In this document: positions 17,650 to 25,968 of the stretch, one piece after another
How positions within the stretch are numbered: position 1 is the first letter of the stretch
Layout of the letters: the number at the start of each line of letters is the position of its first letter
NCBI RefSeq assembly: GCF_000226295.1
Contig: NC_016024.1
Location: 2,401,501 to 2,465,500, forward strand
Direction: 5' to 3'
Source of the DNA: Chloracidobacterium thermophilum B
GTDB lineage: Bacteria; Acidobacteriota; Blastocatellia; Chloracidobacteriales; Chloracidobacteriaceae
Length of the DNA stretch: 64,000 nt
Notes under the pieces: model-generated
What the model was told of the DNA's origin: nothing
Databases searched by the model: none
Seen by the model: the letters and a program-made list of their open reading frames with translations, nothing else
Program-made: the position numbers and the translations under genes

Positions 17650-18782
17650 CGGTCAATCTCACCCAGCACAATATCGAGCGAACCAATCACGGCCACGACA
17701 TCCGACACGAGCGAACCAATGGCCATCTTGCGCAATGCGCCCAAGTTAACAAATGAAGACGGACGCATGCGCAGCCGGTAGGGCTTTGTTCCCCCATCGG
17801 AAACCAGATACAGCCCCAACTCGCCTTTCGGGCCTTCGACCGAGTGATACACCTCGCCGGCCGGAACACGTATGACTTTTGGAACCTTTCCCATCACCGG
17901 GCCATCCGGCAGCCTGTCGAGCGCCTGCATGATGATGCGGCGGCTCTGGCGCATTTCTTCCATGCGCACAAGGTAGCGGTCGAAGGTATCGCCGTTTTCG
18001 CCAATCGGGATGTCAAACTCCAGGTCGGCATAGCACTCATAGGGATCGGTCTTGCGCACATCGTAATCTACACCTGACCCGCGCAGCGGTGCCCCGGTCA
18101 GGCCCAGACTGATGGCGTCTTCGGCCGAGATAACCCCAATCCCAACGGTACGCCCCAGCCAGATGCGGTTTTCGTTGAGCAGCGTCTCGTACTCCTCCAA
18201 CCGCTTGGGAAACAGGTCGCAGAAGGCGCGTACCTGCTCCTCGAACCCCGGATAGGCGTCGTAGGTCATCCCCCCAATCCGAAAGGCGTGACAGGTCAGG
18301 CGCGCCCCGAAGAAATTCTCGAAAATCTTGAGAATTTCCTCCCGCTCGCGAAAGGCATAGAGAAAAACGGTAAAGCCACCGATGTCGAGCGCGTGCGTTG
18401 CCAGCCACAGCAGATGGCTCGACAACCGGTTGAGTTCAGTCAGAATGACCCGCAGGTACTGCGCCCGGGGCGGCACTTCAATCCCCATGGCCTTTTCAAC
18501 CGTTTCGACATAGAGCAGCCCGTTTGAGACGGCGGCAATGTAGTCGAGGCGGTCAAAATACGGCGCAATCATCGGATAGAGCCGGTTCTCGAAGATTTTC
18601 TCCGCACCCCGGTGGAGATAGCCAATGTCGCAGTCGAGGTCCACGACGCGCTCTCCATCGAGCTTCAGGATGACCCGCAGCACGCCATGGGTCGAAGGGT
18701 GCTGCGGCCCCATGCTGAGTACCATCTGGTCGGCGTCGAACAGGGTCTCCGTGTGATGCGTAACAAGCGGAATCTGGTTCAT
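17646..18782 (-). CDS. nuoD: NADH-quinone oxidoreductase subunit D (49 kDa)
   Basis: 378 residues from ATG 18782, preceded by GAGGAA at seven bases. [22 protein letters not shown] and [10 protein letters not shown] contain the His and nearby residues that line the quinone head-group site; the C-terminal DIVLGEIDR is also family-typical. It is the peripheral-arm subunit derived from the large subunit of [NiFe]-hydrogenase, with no metal of its own. It lies 76 bases after nuoC. Here C and D are separate genes, not the nuoCD fusion of E. coli. Confidence 0.95.
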   Translation of the reverse strand: MNQIPLVTHHTETLFDADQMVLSMGPQHPSTHGVLRVILKLDGERVVDLDCDIGYLHRGAEKIFENRLYPMIAPYFDRLDYIAAVSNGLLYVETVEKAMGIEVPPRAQYLRVILTELNRLSSHLLWLATHALDIGGFTVFLYAFREREEILKIFENFFGARLTCHAFRIGGMTYDAYPGFEEQVRAFCDLFPKRLEEYETLLNENRIWLGRTVGIGVISAEDAISLGLTGAPLRGSGVDYDVRKTDPYECYADLEFDIPIGENGDTFDRYLVRMEEMRQSRRIIMQALDRLPDGPVMGKVPKVIRVPAGEVYHSVEGPKGELGLYLVSDGGTKPYRLRMRPSSFVNLGALRKMAIGSLVSDVVAVIGSLDIVLGEIDR

Positions 18783-18858
18783 GGGCACTTCCTCACAGCG
18801 TTTCGGGCGCGCAGCCTGGGAAACAGCGCAACCCAGGCAGGGGCACCGGGGCCAACCA

Positions 18859-19656
18859 TCATTCAAACTTCCCGGTGAGATCAGCCCCTTCCGGGATTTC
18901 AAGGATGTTTAGGTTCTCGGCCACCCATTCGTTATGGCGGTATTCAACCGGGTACTCCTTGCGGAGTGGAAACCCGACCCAACCCTCCGGCAGGAGGATG
19001 CGGCGCAGATCGGGATGCCCTTCAAAGCAGATACCGAACATGTCGTACACCTCACGCTCCAGCCAGTTGGCTGCGGCCCAAATATCGCAGACGGTGTAGA
19101 TCGGTTGATCCTCAGGCAGCTCCGCCTTGACCCGCAGCCGCCGGTTTTCCGCGATGGAATACAACTGATAGACCACCTCAAAGGCCTTGCGGTCGGGATA
19201 GTGAACGGCCGTGACATCGGTGAGCATGTCGAACTTGATGGAGGCGTCGTAGCGCAGATACCAGAGCAGGTCGCGCGCCCGTTCCGGCACTACCCGCAGG
19301 ATTTGCTGCCCATTGCTGGTGACGGCCTCCTTGATGTCGTCCTGAAAAGCCGCGCGCAGGGACGCAATGAAGGCGTCGTCCTTGATCTCGGCATAGGCCG
19401 GCGCAGCCTCTTTCTTGGCTGCGGCAGCCTTGGCCGGGGCCTTGGCAGCGGCTTTCGCCGGAGCTTTGGCCGGTGCGACCGGAGCAGCGGACTCGCCTTC
19501 CGGCGGTGCTGCCGCCGCCGCTTCACGGGCGGCTTTCGCCGCTGCCGCCTTGGCCTTGGCAGCGGCTATCTTGGCCTCACGTTCCGCATCCGGCACGGCC
19601 CCTGCTTCGGAAGCCGGCGGCGCGGCATCTGGTGTCGGCTTGGTTTCCTCAGACAT
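18859..19656 (-). CDS. nuoC: NADH-quinone oxidoreductase subunit C with Ala/Lys-rich N-terminal extension
   Basis: 265 residues from ATG 19656 (MSEETKP); an in-frame TTG at 19674 is less likely. The first ~85 residues are low-complexity Ala/Lys/Pro (many AKA and PAKA units). The NuoC domain follows, with [26 protein letters not shown] as its hallmark and RKEYPVEY near the end. It is a peripheral-arm subunit that stabilises NuoD and NuoB. It is the first gene of the operon: nuoA and nuoB are not upstream, where a terminator and a radical SAM gene are found instead. The extension is either a flexible tail or a region-specific expansion; its role is unknown. Confidence 0.92.
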   Translation of the reverse strand: MSEETKPTPDAAPPASEAGAVPDAEREAKIAAAKAKAAAAKAAREAAAAAPPEGESAAPVAPAKAPAKAAAKAPAKAAAAKKEAAPAYAEIKDDAFIASLRAAFQDDIKEAVTSNGQQILRVVPERARDLLWYLRYDASIKFDMLTDVTAVHYPDRKAFEVVYQLYSIAENRRLRVKAELPEDQPIYTVCDIWAAANWLEREVYDMFGICFEGHPDLRRILLPEGWVGFPLRKEYPVEYRHNEWVAENLNILEIPEGADLTGKFE

Positions 19657-19785
19657 GCGTTGCAAAAACCCCAATCTGTGCAGGTTTGGGCGTCCTACAG
19701 GGGCGGAGATACCCTGCGCACGGGCTGCTTATAGCCCAGAGTTGGCGCTGGCGACGAGTCTTCTTTCCGCCTTTTTTCCGTTGCA

Positions 19786-19791
19786 AGTATA
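19786..19791 (-). promoter_or_regulatory. Possible -10 element for the nuo operon
   Basis: On the minus strand a TATACT hexamer lies about 130 bases upstream of the nuoC ATG, in the most AT-rich part of the gap and downstream of the terminator for the preceding gene. A -35 element is not convincing (TTTTCT at 16 bases). The nuo operon needs a promoter in this gap, because the terminator at 19896-19923 separates it from the upstream gene. Confidence 0.35.
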
Positions 19792-19895
19792 TGATTCTGA
19801 ATGTGTTAGAAAACTTACGCTGCCCATTCGGCGTCATTTGCGGGCCGGGCGGCCGGTGAACCTGCTGCCCCCAACTGGAGATGATGACGGGCACG

Positions 19896-19923
19896 AAAAA
19901 GGGCGGAGGACTGTCCCCCGCCC
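19896..19923 (-). terminator. Intrinsic terminator after the radical SAM gene
   Basis: Read on the minus strand, a 10-bp stem (one G-U pair, three-base loop; arms 19901-19910 and 19914-19923) is followed directly by five T residues. It begins 33 bases after the radical SAM stop codon and separates that gene from the nuo operon. Confidence 0.85.
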
Positions 19924-19955
19924 CGGTCTCCTAAGGATGGTATGGCTGCCGGCAG

Positions 19956-22112
19956 TTACTTTGCAGCCGGGCGACCGTTGCTGCCAGTTGCCGTAGCGAC
20001 CGCCGCAACGGGCGCAGATGCTTGCCCGGCGGCGACGGCGCTTACTCCGTTCCCGTTGACAGCCCCCTTGGCGGTCGCGCCAGCGCCGTTGATTGCAGAC
20101 TTTTTGGCACGCCCAAGCTGCACGAGCTTGGTCTCGCCGTTCCTGATGCCGAGCACTTTCTCGCGGAAAAGTTTTTCCATCATCCGCTTTTCTTCGGCTG
20201 CGGTCATCGGCACTTCGCCGTCACGTGGACGCACACGCGCCGCGTCTTCAGGATTGACGTTGAGGGTGCAGGGCCCATCCGGCAGCTCGACATTCCGCCC
20301 CTTGGCGTAGATTTCGTGCTTGCCGTGCTCCTTGTACCACTTCGCCACCGTGGCGTTTTTGTGCATATCCTCGATGATGTTCCGCCAGCCAACCCCCGTG
20401 TTGTAGGCGCAGAAGGAAATCTCACCTTCCTGAGTGCCGTAAGGGATGATGCACATCTCGGTCCGGCGGAAGTCATAGTTGAACAGGTCTTGGAACCACA
20501 TGCCGGCGATGAACAGGAAGTTCCACCGGTCACGCCGGCGCTTCTCAATATCTTCCCGTGTCCGGTTGCCCTTGACACTGCCGTAGTCGCGCCCGGAAAT
20601 GCCCAGCGACTTGTCAAATTTTTCCAGCAGAGCCTTGAGTGTGAAGTGCGTCGGCGACTTGTAGGGATCATAGTTGCGCAGCAGCGACAGGGCCATCATA
20701 AACGACGAGAAAACACGCCCCCGCCCGGCATCCGTAATCGCCTGCATATCCTTGAGAAGCTGCGGCACATTGATGAACTCCGGCACCGGCACCATCTCTT
20801 TGGTTTCCTTGTCAATCATCACGGCCGTCCCAACGCCGCAGTTGGGATGGCAGCCGCAGCTCAGATGACCGAACTGGGCTTCCGGTCCATGGGCCAGATC
20901 GGCAAAGTCGGCAATCGTGCTCATGACGGAGATGGGAAACCAGTCGCGGGTTGGTTCCGTGATGCCAACCTGTTCTTTGACATCGTAGGCCAGGTGCGAA
21001 AGCGTGTAGCGCTGGCGCAGCCGCCGCTCGTCGGTGATGTCCTCGTCGCGTCCGGTAAAGGAAACCGGCTGGAAGGAGATGAAGGCAATTTTCTTGGGAT
21101 TGTCCAGCGCGAAACGAATCACCGGGGCCACCTGATCGTTGGTGACACCGTTGACCAGCGTGACGACGAGCACGATTTCCACGCCGGCTTCGTGCAGGTT
21201 TTCAATTGCCCGGAGCTTCACATCAAACAGGTTCCCCACCTGCCGGTGGCTGTTGGCGTCGTTGCCGATGCCGTCGAACTGGAGATAGACATACCGCAGG
21301 CCGGCTTCGGCCGCCTTGCGGCAGAACTCCTTGCTTTTGGCAAACTCGATGCCGTTGGTGGCGCACTGGACGCTGTTGTACCCCAACTCACGGGCATACC
21401 GGATGGCCTCAAAGAAGTGAGGCGACAAGGTTGGCTCGCCGCCGGAAAACTGCACCGACATCTGCCGCCGTGGCTTGATGCGGATGGCGTTGTCGAGAAT
21501 TTCCTTGACTTCCTCCAGGGACAGTTCATGGACAAAGCCAACCTGGTTGGCGTCCATAAAGCACGGGTCGCACATCATGTTGCAGCGGTTGGTCAGGTCA
21601 ATGGTCAGTACGGAACCGCGTCCGTGCTTGATGGAACTTGTGCCGTGGTTGTGCAGCCCGGCGTCGTTGTGGGCGTCAATGTCACGTCCCGGAAACTGCG
21701 ATTCGATATGAGCCAGAAAATTGGCGTCAATGGCCATCAGGTCCTCAAAGCGGCCATGAATTGGGCATTCTTTCTCCATCCAGACTTCGTCCCGCCCGGT
21801 CTCCGGGTTGTGGCGCTTGACGATCTGGGCCTTGATTTCCCCCACTCGCTCATTGATGAGAATGGTGTAATCCACCTCACCGCTCAGAATTTTCTCGCGC
21901 GCCTCCTTGACACACTTCGGGCAGAGCGAGTCGGTTGTCCGTGGCCAGCCGAGCGTCGGCTTGGTTTTCTGCCACGACTTGAGCATGGGCTTGTCAGACC
22001 ACTTGGGGGTGAAGGAAGGGGCTGGGCGGTACTTGTTGACTGACTGTATGGCTTCAAACAGCCCTCCTGCGAGCTTTGACAACGCCTTCTCAGCGTGTTT
22101 GATGGGCTTCAT
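19956..22112 (-). CDS. Radical SAM protein of the MJ0619/tetraether-synthase-like group
   Basis: 718 residues. The radical SAM cluster motif is C177-NMM-C181-DP-C184, followed by the SAM-binding FSGGEPT block. An N-terminal zinc-binding layout (CPKC at residues 64-67, CPIHG at 116-120) precedes it, and a CGCHPNCGVG cluster near residue 420 may bind a second Fe-S centre. This arrangement is known from the MJ0619/Tes group, which includes archaeal tetraether synthase and the proposed bacterial membrane-spanning-lipid synthases. Acidobacteria make iso-diabolic acid, so a role in joining two acyl chains is attractive, but this is inference. The last ~70 residues are Ala/Gly/Val-rich low complexity. 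It is transcribed alone, with a ~240-base leader and its own terminator. Confidence 0.72.
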   Translation of the reverse strand: MKPIKHAEKALSKLAGGLFEAIQSVNKYRPAPSFTPKWSDKPMLKSWQKTKPTLGWPRTTDSLCPKCVKEAREKILSGEVDYTILINERVGEIKAQIVKRHNPETGRDEVWMEKECPIHGRFEDLMAIDANFLAHIESQFPGRDIDAHNDAGLHNHGTSSIKHGRGSVLTIDLTNRCNMMCDPCFMDANQVGFVHELSLEEVKEILDNAIRIKPRRQMSVQFSGGEPTLSPHFFEAIRYARELGYNSVQCATNGIEFAKSKEFCRKAAEAGLRYVYLQFDGIGNDANSHRQVGNLFDVKLRAIENLHEAGVEIVLVVTLVNGVTNDQVAPVIRFALDNPKKIAFISFQPVSFTGRDEDITDERRLRQRYTLSHLAYDVKEQVGITEPTRDWFPISVMSTIADFADLAHGPEAQFGHLSCGCHPNCGVGTAVMIDKETKEMVPVPEFINVPQLLKDMQAITDAGRGRVFSSFMMALSLLRNYDPYKSPTHFTLKALLEKFDKSLGISGRDYGSVKGNRTREDIEKRRRDRWNFLFIAGMWFQDLFNYDFRRTEMCIIPYGTQEGEISFCAYNTGVGWRNIIEDMHKNATVAKWYKEHGKHEIYAKGRNVELPDGPCTLNVNPEDAARVRPRDGEVPMTAAEEKRMMEKLFREKVLGIRNGETKLVQLGRAKKSAINGAGATAKGAVNGNGVSAVAAGQASAPVAAVATATGSNGRPAAK

Positions 22113-22325
22113 GAGTCCTGTGTTTCTCCTGTGTGGGTTTTAGTGATTCCCCGGTATGAGTTTCTGACTTCGGGTAACAAGCTTTGGTTGCACCCGTTGC
22201 CACCTGGTGAGCACCGCGCAACCGGCATCAACCGACGGCTTCAGCCAAGGTAATCAAGCCAGCAGCCACCGGTTAGGATGCTGCCCTTTGGGTAAAACAC
22301 AGAAACCGTCCTTTGATGCGCACGC

Positions 22326-22354
22326 ATCTTGTTGTCCCTCCTGCAAGGTGTCAA
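22326..22354 (-). promoter_or_regulatory. Possible promoter of the radical SAM gene
   Basis: On the minus strand a perfect TTGACA (22354-22349) is followed after 17 bases by CAAGAT (22331-22326), a poor -10 match. If used, the mRNA would have a leader of over 200 bases before the ATG at 22112, in which I found no known riboswitch consensus. Confidence 0.3.
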
Positions 22355-22424
22355 GACAAACCCGTGCAGCGCCAGTGTATCCGCTGTTCTTCATCCACCC
22401 GAAGCTGGCGCGTTCAAGCCGTAC

Positions 22425-22445
22425 GGGCAGTTCCGGGAACTGCCC
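22425..22445. repeat. Perfect palindrome (10-bp arms, 1-base centre)
   Basis: GGGCAGTTCC, a single G, and GGAACTGCCC form a complete inverted repeat in an intergenic region. No T-tract follows on either strand, so it is not a simple terminator. The shape suits a dimeric-regulator operator or a repetitive extragenic palindrome. I saw no second copy in this window. Confidence 0.6.
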
Positions 22446-22659
22446 CTACCACTCGCTACCACTCACCGCTCGCCACTCGCAGGTTCCACAAAGCTTCCAC
22501 AGGGGACTGTAAACAACCGGTGAGAAGCCACACTAACTCTTACCTACTAAACCGAACAAAAAAAAAGATTTCAATCTATAGATGGAGATAACTCAAAGTC
22601 TCTCAACAATTTGCCTTGGATGCACCGCTTCGCTGCCGGATGTGAGCGCAAAAGAGGGC

Positions 22660-22688
22660 TTGACACTTACTTTAGCCTTCAATAGATA
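22660..22688 (+). promoter_or_regulatory. Candidate promoter of the zinc-ribbon gene
   Basis: A perfect TTGACA (22660-22665) is followed by a 17-base spacer and TAGATA (22683-22688), in an AT-rich stretch. This would give a leader of about 210 bases before the ATG at 22907. Confidence 0.4.
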
Positions 22689-22906
22689 ACTCTCTGTCCA
22701 GAAAAGATTTCACAGATTCATCCAAGGGTGAGCAAGGGGAACGCACCACCAACCGGTCGCGGCAGCGGAGGGTTGTCTCTTTTCACAGCGCCGGAGGCTG
22801 CTGAAGAACGTGCGGTGGAACACGCAGCAGTATCGGTCAGGGTAAAACCACCCGCGCCCCGCATCTTGCGGCAGGAGGGAGACACGCACGAAGGAGCAAC
22901 TGGATC

Positions 22907-23320
22907 ATGGAAGCTGAGGACAAAGCACTTACGCCGGTGTTTGAAGACATCCACCTCAACTGTGTCGAGTGTGGCGCGCCTTTCGTCTTCACCGCTGGCG
23001 AGCAACAATTTTTCTTTGACAAGGGTTTGAAAAATGCACCCAAGCGGTGCAAGCCGTGCAAAACACGCAAGAATGAGCGTTTCAATCAACTGCTCAGCAT
23101 GATGGCGACGGATGGGAGTCGTCCGCGCATCCAGGTCGAAGTGGAATGTGCGGAGTGCGGTATCCAGACGACCGTGCCATTTTTACCAACGCAGGGGCGC
23201 CCGGTGCTCTGCCGGGATTGCTTCGTCCGCGCCCAGGTCACGGCCCAGGTCACGCCGCCAGTCGCGGCACCAGCCTGTACCAAACCAGCCGTCAAGTACG
23301 TGCCGCCAACCGCGGCCTGA
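22907..23320 (+). CDS. Double zinc-ribbon protein (PF13451-like plus CxxC domain)
   Basis: 137 residues with a GAAGGAG ribosome site. Two four-cysteine sites are visible: C19/C22 with C48/C51, in the context FVFTAGEQQFFFDKGLKNAPKRC typical of the small zinc-ribbon family PF13451, and C81/C84 with C102/C105, in the context VPFLPTQGRPVLCRDCF. The C-terminal ~30 residues are Pro/Ala/Val-rich. Proteins of this layout are common in Acidobacteria and Chloroflexi. Their function is not established; nucleic-acid binding is a guess. The gene is monocistronic, with a long leader and a strong terminator. Confidence 0.8.
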   Translation: MEAEDKALTPVFEDIHLNCVECGAPFVFTAGEQQFFFDKGLKNAPKRCKPCKTRKNERFNQLLSMMATDGSRPRIQVEVECAECGIQTTVPFLPTQGRPVLCRDCFVRAQVTAQVTPPVAAPACTKPAVKYVPPTAA

Positions 23321-23435
23321 ACCTTTCGCCTTGAAACACGGGAGACCAGACAGGCTGAAGGCAGCCACCAACGAGCCGGGTTCACCACTTCACCCCTAGC
23401 GAAAGGCCCACGACGTTCCATGAACGCATCACACG

Positions 23436-23476
23436 GGCGATGTCACGGCAACACAGCCGTTGACATCGCCTTTTTT
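23436..23476 (+). terminator. Intrinsic terminator after the zinc-ribbon gene
   Basis: A 10-bp stem (23436-23445 with 23461-23470), a one-base bulge and four further pairs enclose a six-base loop and are followed by six T residues. It lies 115 bases after the stop codon, just ahead of the convergent HtrA gene. Confidence 0.9.
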
Positions 23477-23519
23477 CGGTCCGCTGTGCTTTTCCGGCAG
23501 CGCTTCCTGAACTGGCGCT

Positions 23520-24698
23520 CTATCCGTACGGCCTCTCCTGCAACGTCACATTGACCGTCAGTGTCTGCCCGGTGCGCACGATGGTCACGGGGATAGTTTC
23601 GCCAATTTTTCTCTCCCGGAGCGAACGGTACAAATCCTCATTGGACCTGATGGGTACGTCACCCACTTTGACCAGCACATCCCCAACGATGATCTGTCCG
23701 CCCCGCTGGATGACCCGGTCACTGGCATACAGGCCCGCCTGTGCGGCCGGGCCGCGCGGTGCCAGGCCTGTCAGAATCAGCCCCTCACTGACCGGCAGGT
23801 TCAGCCGCTGCGCCAGCCGGGCGTTGAGCTGATACGTTCCGGTAATCCCCAACCACGGACGGCGTACCCGGCCATATTCGAGCAGGTCGGGGATAATCTG
23901 CTTGGCAATATCTACCGGAACGGCAAAACCGATGCCGACGCTGCCTCCGCGCGGGGAATAAATTGCCGTATTGATGCCAATCATCTCGCCGGCTGAGTTG
24001 AGCAGCGGCCCGCCGGAGTTGCCGGGATTGATGGACGCATCCGTTTGGATGACATTCTCGATGGTGCGTCCATTCTCACTGCGGAGCGGCCGTCCCAGGG
24101 CGCTGATAATGCCCGAGGTGAGGGTCAGGTTCAGCCCAAACGGATTGCCAATGGCCAGCACCTTCTGGCCGACTTTCAAATTACGTGACGACCCTAGCGG
24201 CACGACGCGCAGGCGCTCCGGCGGTGCCTGGATGCGGATGATGGCCAGGTCATTGTCCGGGTCCGCTCCAACGACCGTTGCCGGGTAGGAAGTGTTGTCT
24301 GCCAGGGTGACATCCAGCCGGCTGGCCCCCTCGATGACGTGGTAGTTGGTCAGGATATGACCTTTGGTATCAATGATCGAACCCGACCCGCTTCCCTGCT
24401 GAGGATAGGCCCCAAAAAAGAAGTCTTCGACAAACGAGGTCGTGTTGATGTTGACCACGCCGGGGCTGACCCGCTCGTACACGCTGATGTTGTTGCGCTC
24501 ATCCGCTTCAAGCTGCGGGGCGGACGCCTCCGGCAGCGGCTCGGAGCCGGAATTGACCGTGGAAGGCAGGGGCGGCGGTGTCTGCCGGGCATCGAGCCAT
24601 TTGGCGGTGAAGTAGGCAGCAACTGTAATGCCACCGCCGCCAATAATGGAAGCTGCAATGACCAACCAGATGACTTGGCGAATCGTCAGGCGAAGCAT
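23520..24698 (-). CDS. HtrA/DegP-type serine protease with one PDZ domain
   Basis: 392 residues. An N-terminal hydrophobic anchor (residues ~8-31) precedes a linker and a trypsin-like domain with a full triad: H120 in TNYHVIEG, D150 in DNDLAII, S228 in GNSGGP. A single PDZ domain follows from about residue 290. This is the layout of periplasmic, membrane-tethered DegS/HtrA proteases that handle misfolded envelope proteins. It starts 23 bases after the SDR gene ends on the same strand, so the two form an operon. Confidence 0.92.
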   Translation of the reverse strand: MLRLTIRQVIWLVIAASIIGGGGITVAAYFTAKWLDARQTPPPLPSTVNSGSEPLPEASAPQLEADERNNISVYERVSPGVVNINTTSFVEDFFFGAYPQQGSGSGSIIDTKGHILTNYHVIEGASRLDVTLADNTSYPATVVGADPDNDLAIIRIQAPPERLRVVPLGSSRNLKVGQKVLAIGNPFGLNLTLTSGIISALGRPLRSENGRTIENVIQTDASINPGNSGGPLLNSAGEMIGINTAIYSPRGGSVGIGFAVPVDIAKQIIPDLLEYGRVRRPWLGITGTYQLNARLAQRLNLPVSEGLILTGLAPRGPAAQAGLYASDRVIQRGGQIIVGDVLVKVGDVPIRSNEDLYRSLRERKIGETIPVTIVRTGQTLTVNVTLQERPYG

Positions 24699-24721
24699 GG
24701 TTAGTATCCAAGCAATCGAGT

Positions 24722-25549
<828 letters not shown>

Positions 25550-25611
25550 TGACAGTTTTCCATTTTGGTCCAAGGTGCGGCCACCGGGAAATGCCCTGCG
25601 GGCCGGACTGT

Positions 25612-25624
25612 CTTGTAACACAAG
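25612..25624. promoter_or_regulatory. Short inverted repeat in a divergent promoter region
   Basis: CTTGT, three bases, ACAAG lies between the divergent SDR gene and the 40-residue membrane protein gene. It may be an operator, but five-base arms are weak evidence. Confidence 0.25.
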
Positions 25625-25724
25625 TGTCCGGCAAAAAGGGCGTCTTTCCTACGGATGGACTGTGTTAGCATGGGTTCAACAAGCGTCCCACACTTGAACA
25701 TTGCAAGTCATGGAGGGAGTCGCC

Positions 25725-25847
25725 ATGGAAGACATCAGCAAGGTTGCCTGGGCGTGGTTTGGGGTTTTGCTGGCAATTTGCCTGATCGGGGCTTTTGGTA
25801 ACTACGTGCCAAAGCTCTTCGTCAAAATGCTTATGTTTCTCAACTGA
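25725..25847 (+). CDS. 40-residue single-helix membrane protein
   Basis: ATG 25725 has a GGAGGG ribosome site seven bases upstream. The protein is 40 residues: an acidic start (MEDISK), one transmembrane helix (about residues 8-26, VAWAWFGVLLAICLIGAFG), then a short NYVPK linker and a second hydrophobic stretch. The two tryptophans at the helix start and the downstream basic residues suit a fixed membrane orientation with the N-terminus probably outside. It has its own terminator and stands just ahead of the phytol kinase gene. I do not recognise the family. A small subunit of a membrane complex, for example a photosynthetic reaction centre, is a testable idea and not a finding. Confidence 0.68.
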   Translation: MEDISKVAWAWFGVLLAICLIGAFGNYVPKLFVKMLMFLN

Positions 25848-25914
25848 GGCTTTTCCTTACCGGGGGCAACGCCTGTACAAAGGTTTGCCCGACCGGTACG
25901 AGTTCAGTAGGTTG

Positions 25915-25952
25915 AAGGCAGGTGGCACTGGCGTCCCCTGCCTTTTCCTTTT
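25915..25952 (+). terminator. Terminator or attenuator after the 40-residue protein gene
   Basis: Arms AAGGCAGG (25915-25922) and CCTGCCTT (25937-25944) enclose a 14-base loop and are followed by a T-rich tract. It lies 67 bases after the small gene and 17 bases before the phytol kinase ATG, so it should uncouple their expression levels. A smaller six-base-pair hairpin lies at 25864-25890. Confidence 0.65.
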
Positions 25953-25968
25953 GAAGTGAGTATGCGTC

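Larger units (their letters stand above)
22113..22906. other. 794-base intergenic region without a convincing gene
   Basis: This lies between the divergent radical SAM (minus) and zinc-ribbon (plus) genes. It is more AT-rich than its surroundings in the part 22540-22720. It holds a perfect palindrome (22425-22445), a run of short imperfect CCACTCGC-type repeats just after it (about 22446-22482), an A9-10 tract near 22558-22567 and candidate promoters facing both ways. No reading frame here has coding character. Confidence 0.7.

Noticed and set aside
13413-17781. Long plus-strand frames of about 550 codons across the nuo genes
   Set aside because: Antisense to nuoL, nuoJ and nuoH; translations are low-complexity His/Gln/Arg sequences.
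20022-22043. A 673-codon plus-strand open frame
   Set aside because: Antisense to the radical SAM gene, which has complete cluster and SAM motifs.
22113-22348. Riboswitch in the leader of the radical SAM gene
   Set aside because: I looked for cobalamin, SAM and TPP box consensus sequences by eye and found none; a covariance-model search would be needed.
22207-22591. Plus-strand frames of 60-100 codons in the large intergenic region
   Set aside because: No ribosome site, Ser/Pro/Thr-rich translations spanning a palindrome and repeats, and several overlapping frames of equal length; no coding signal.
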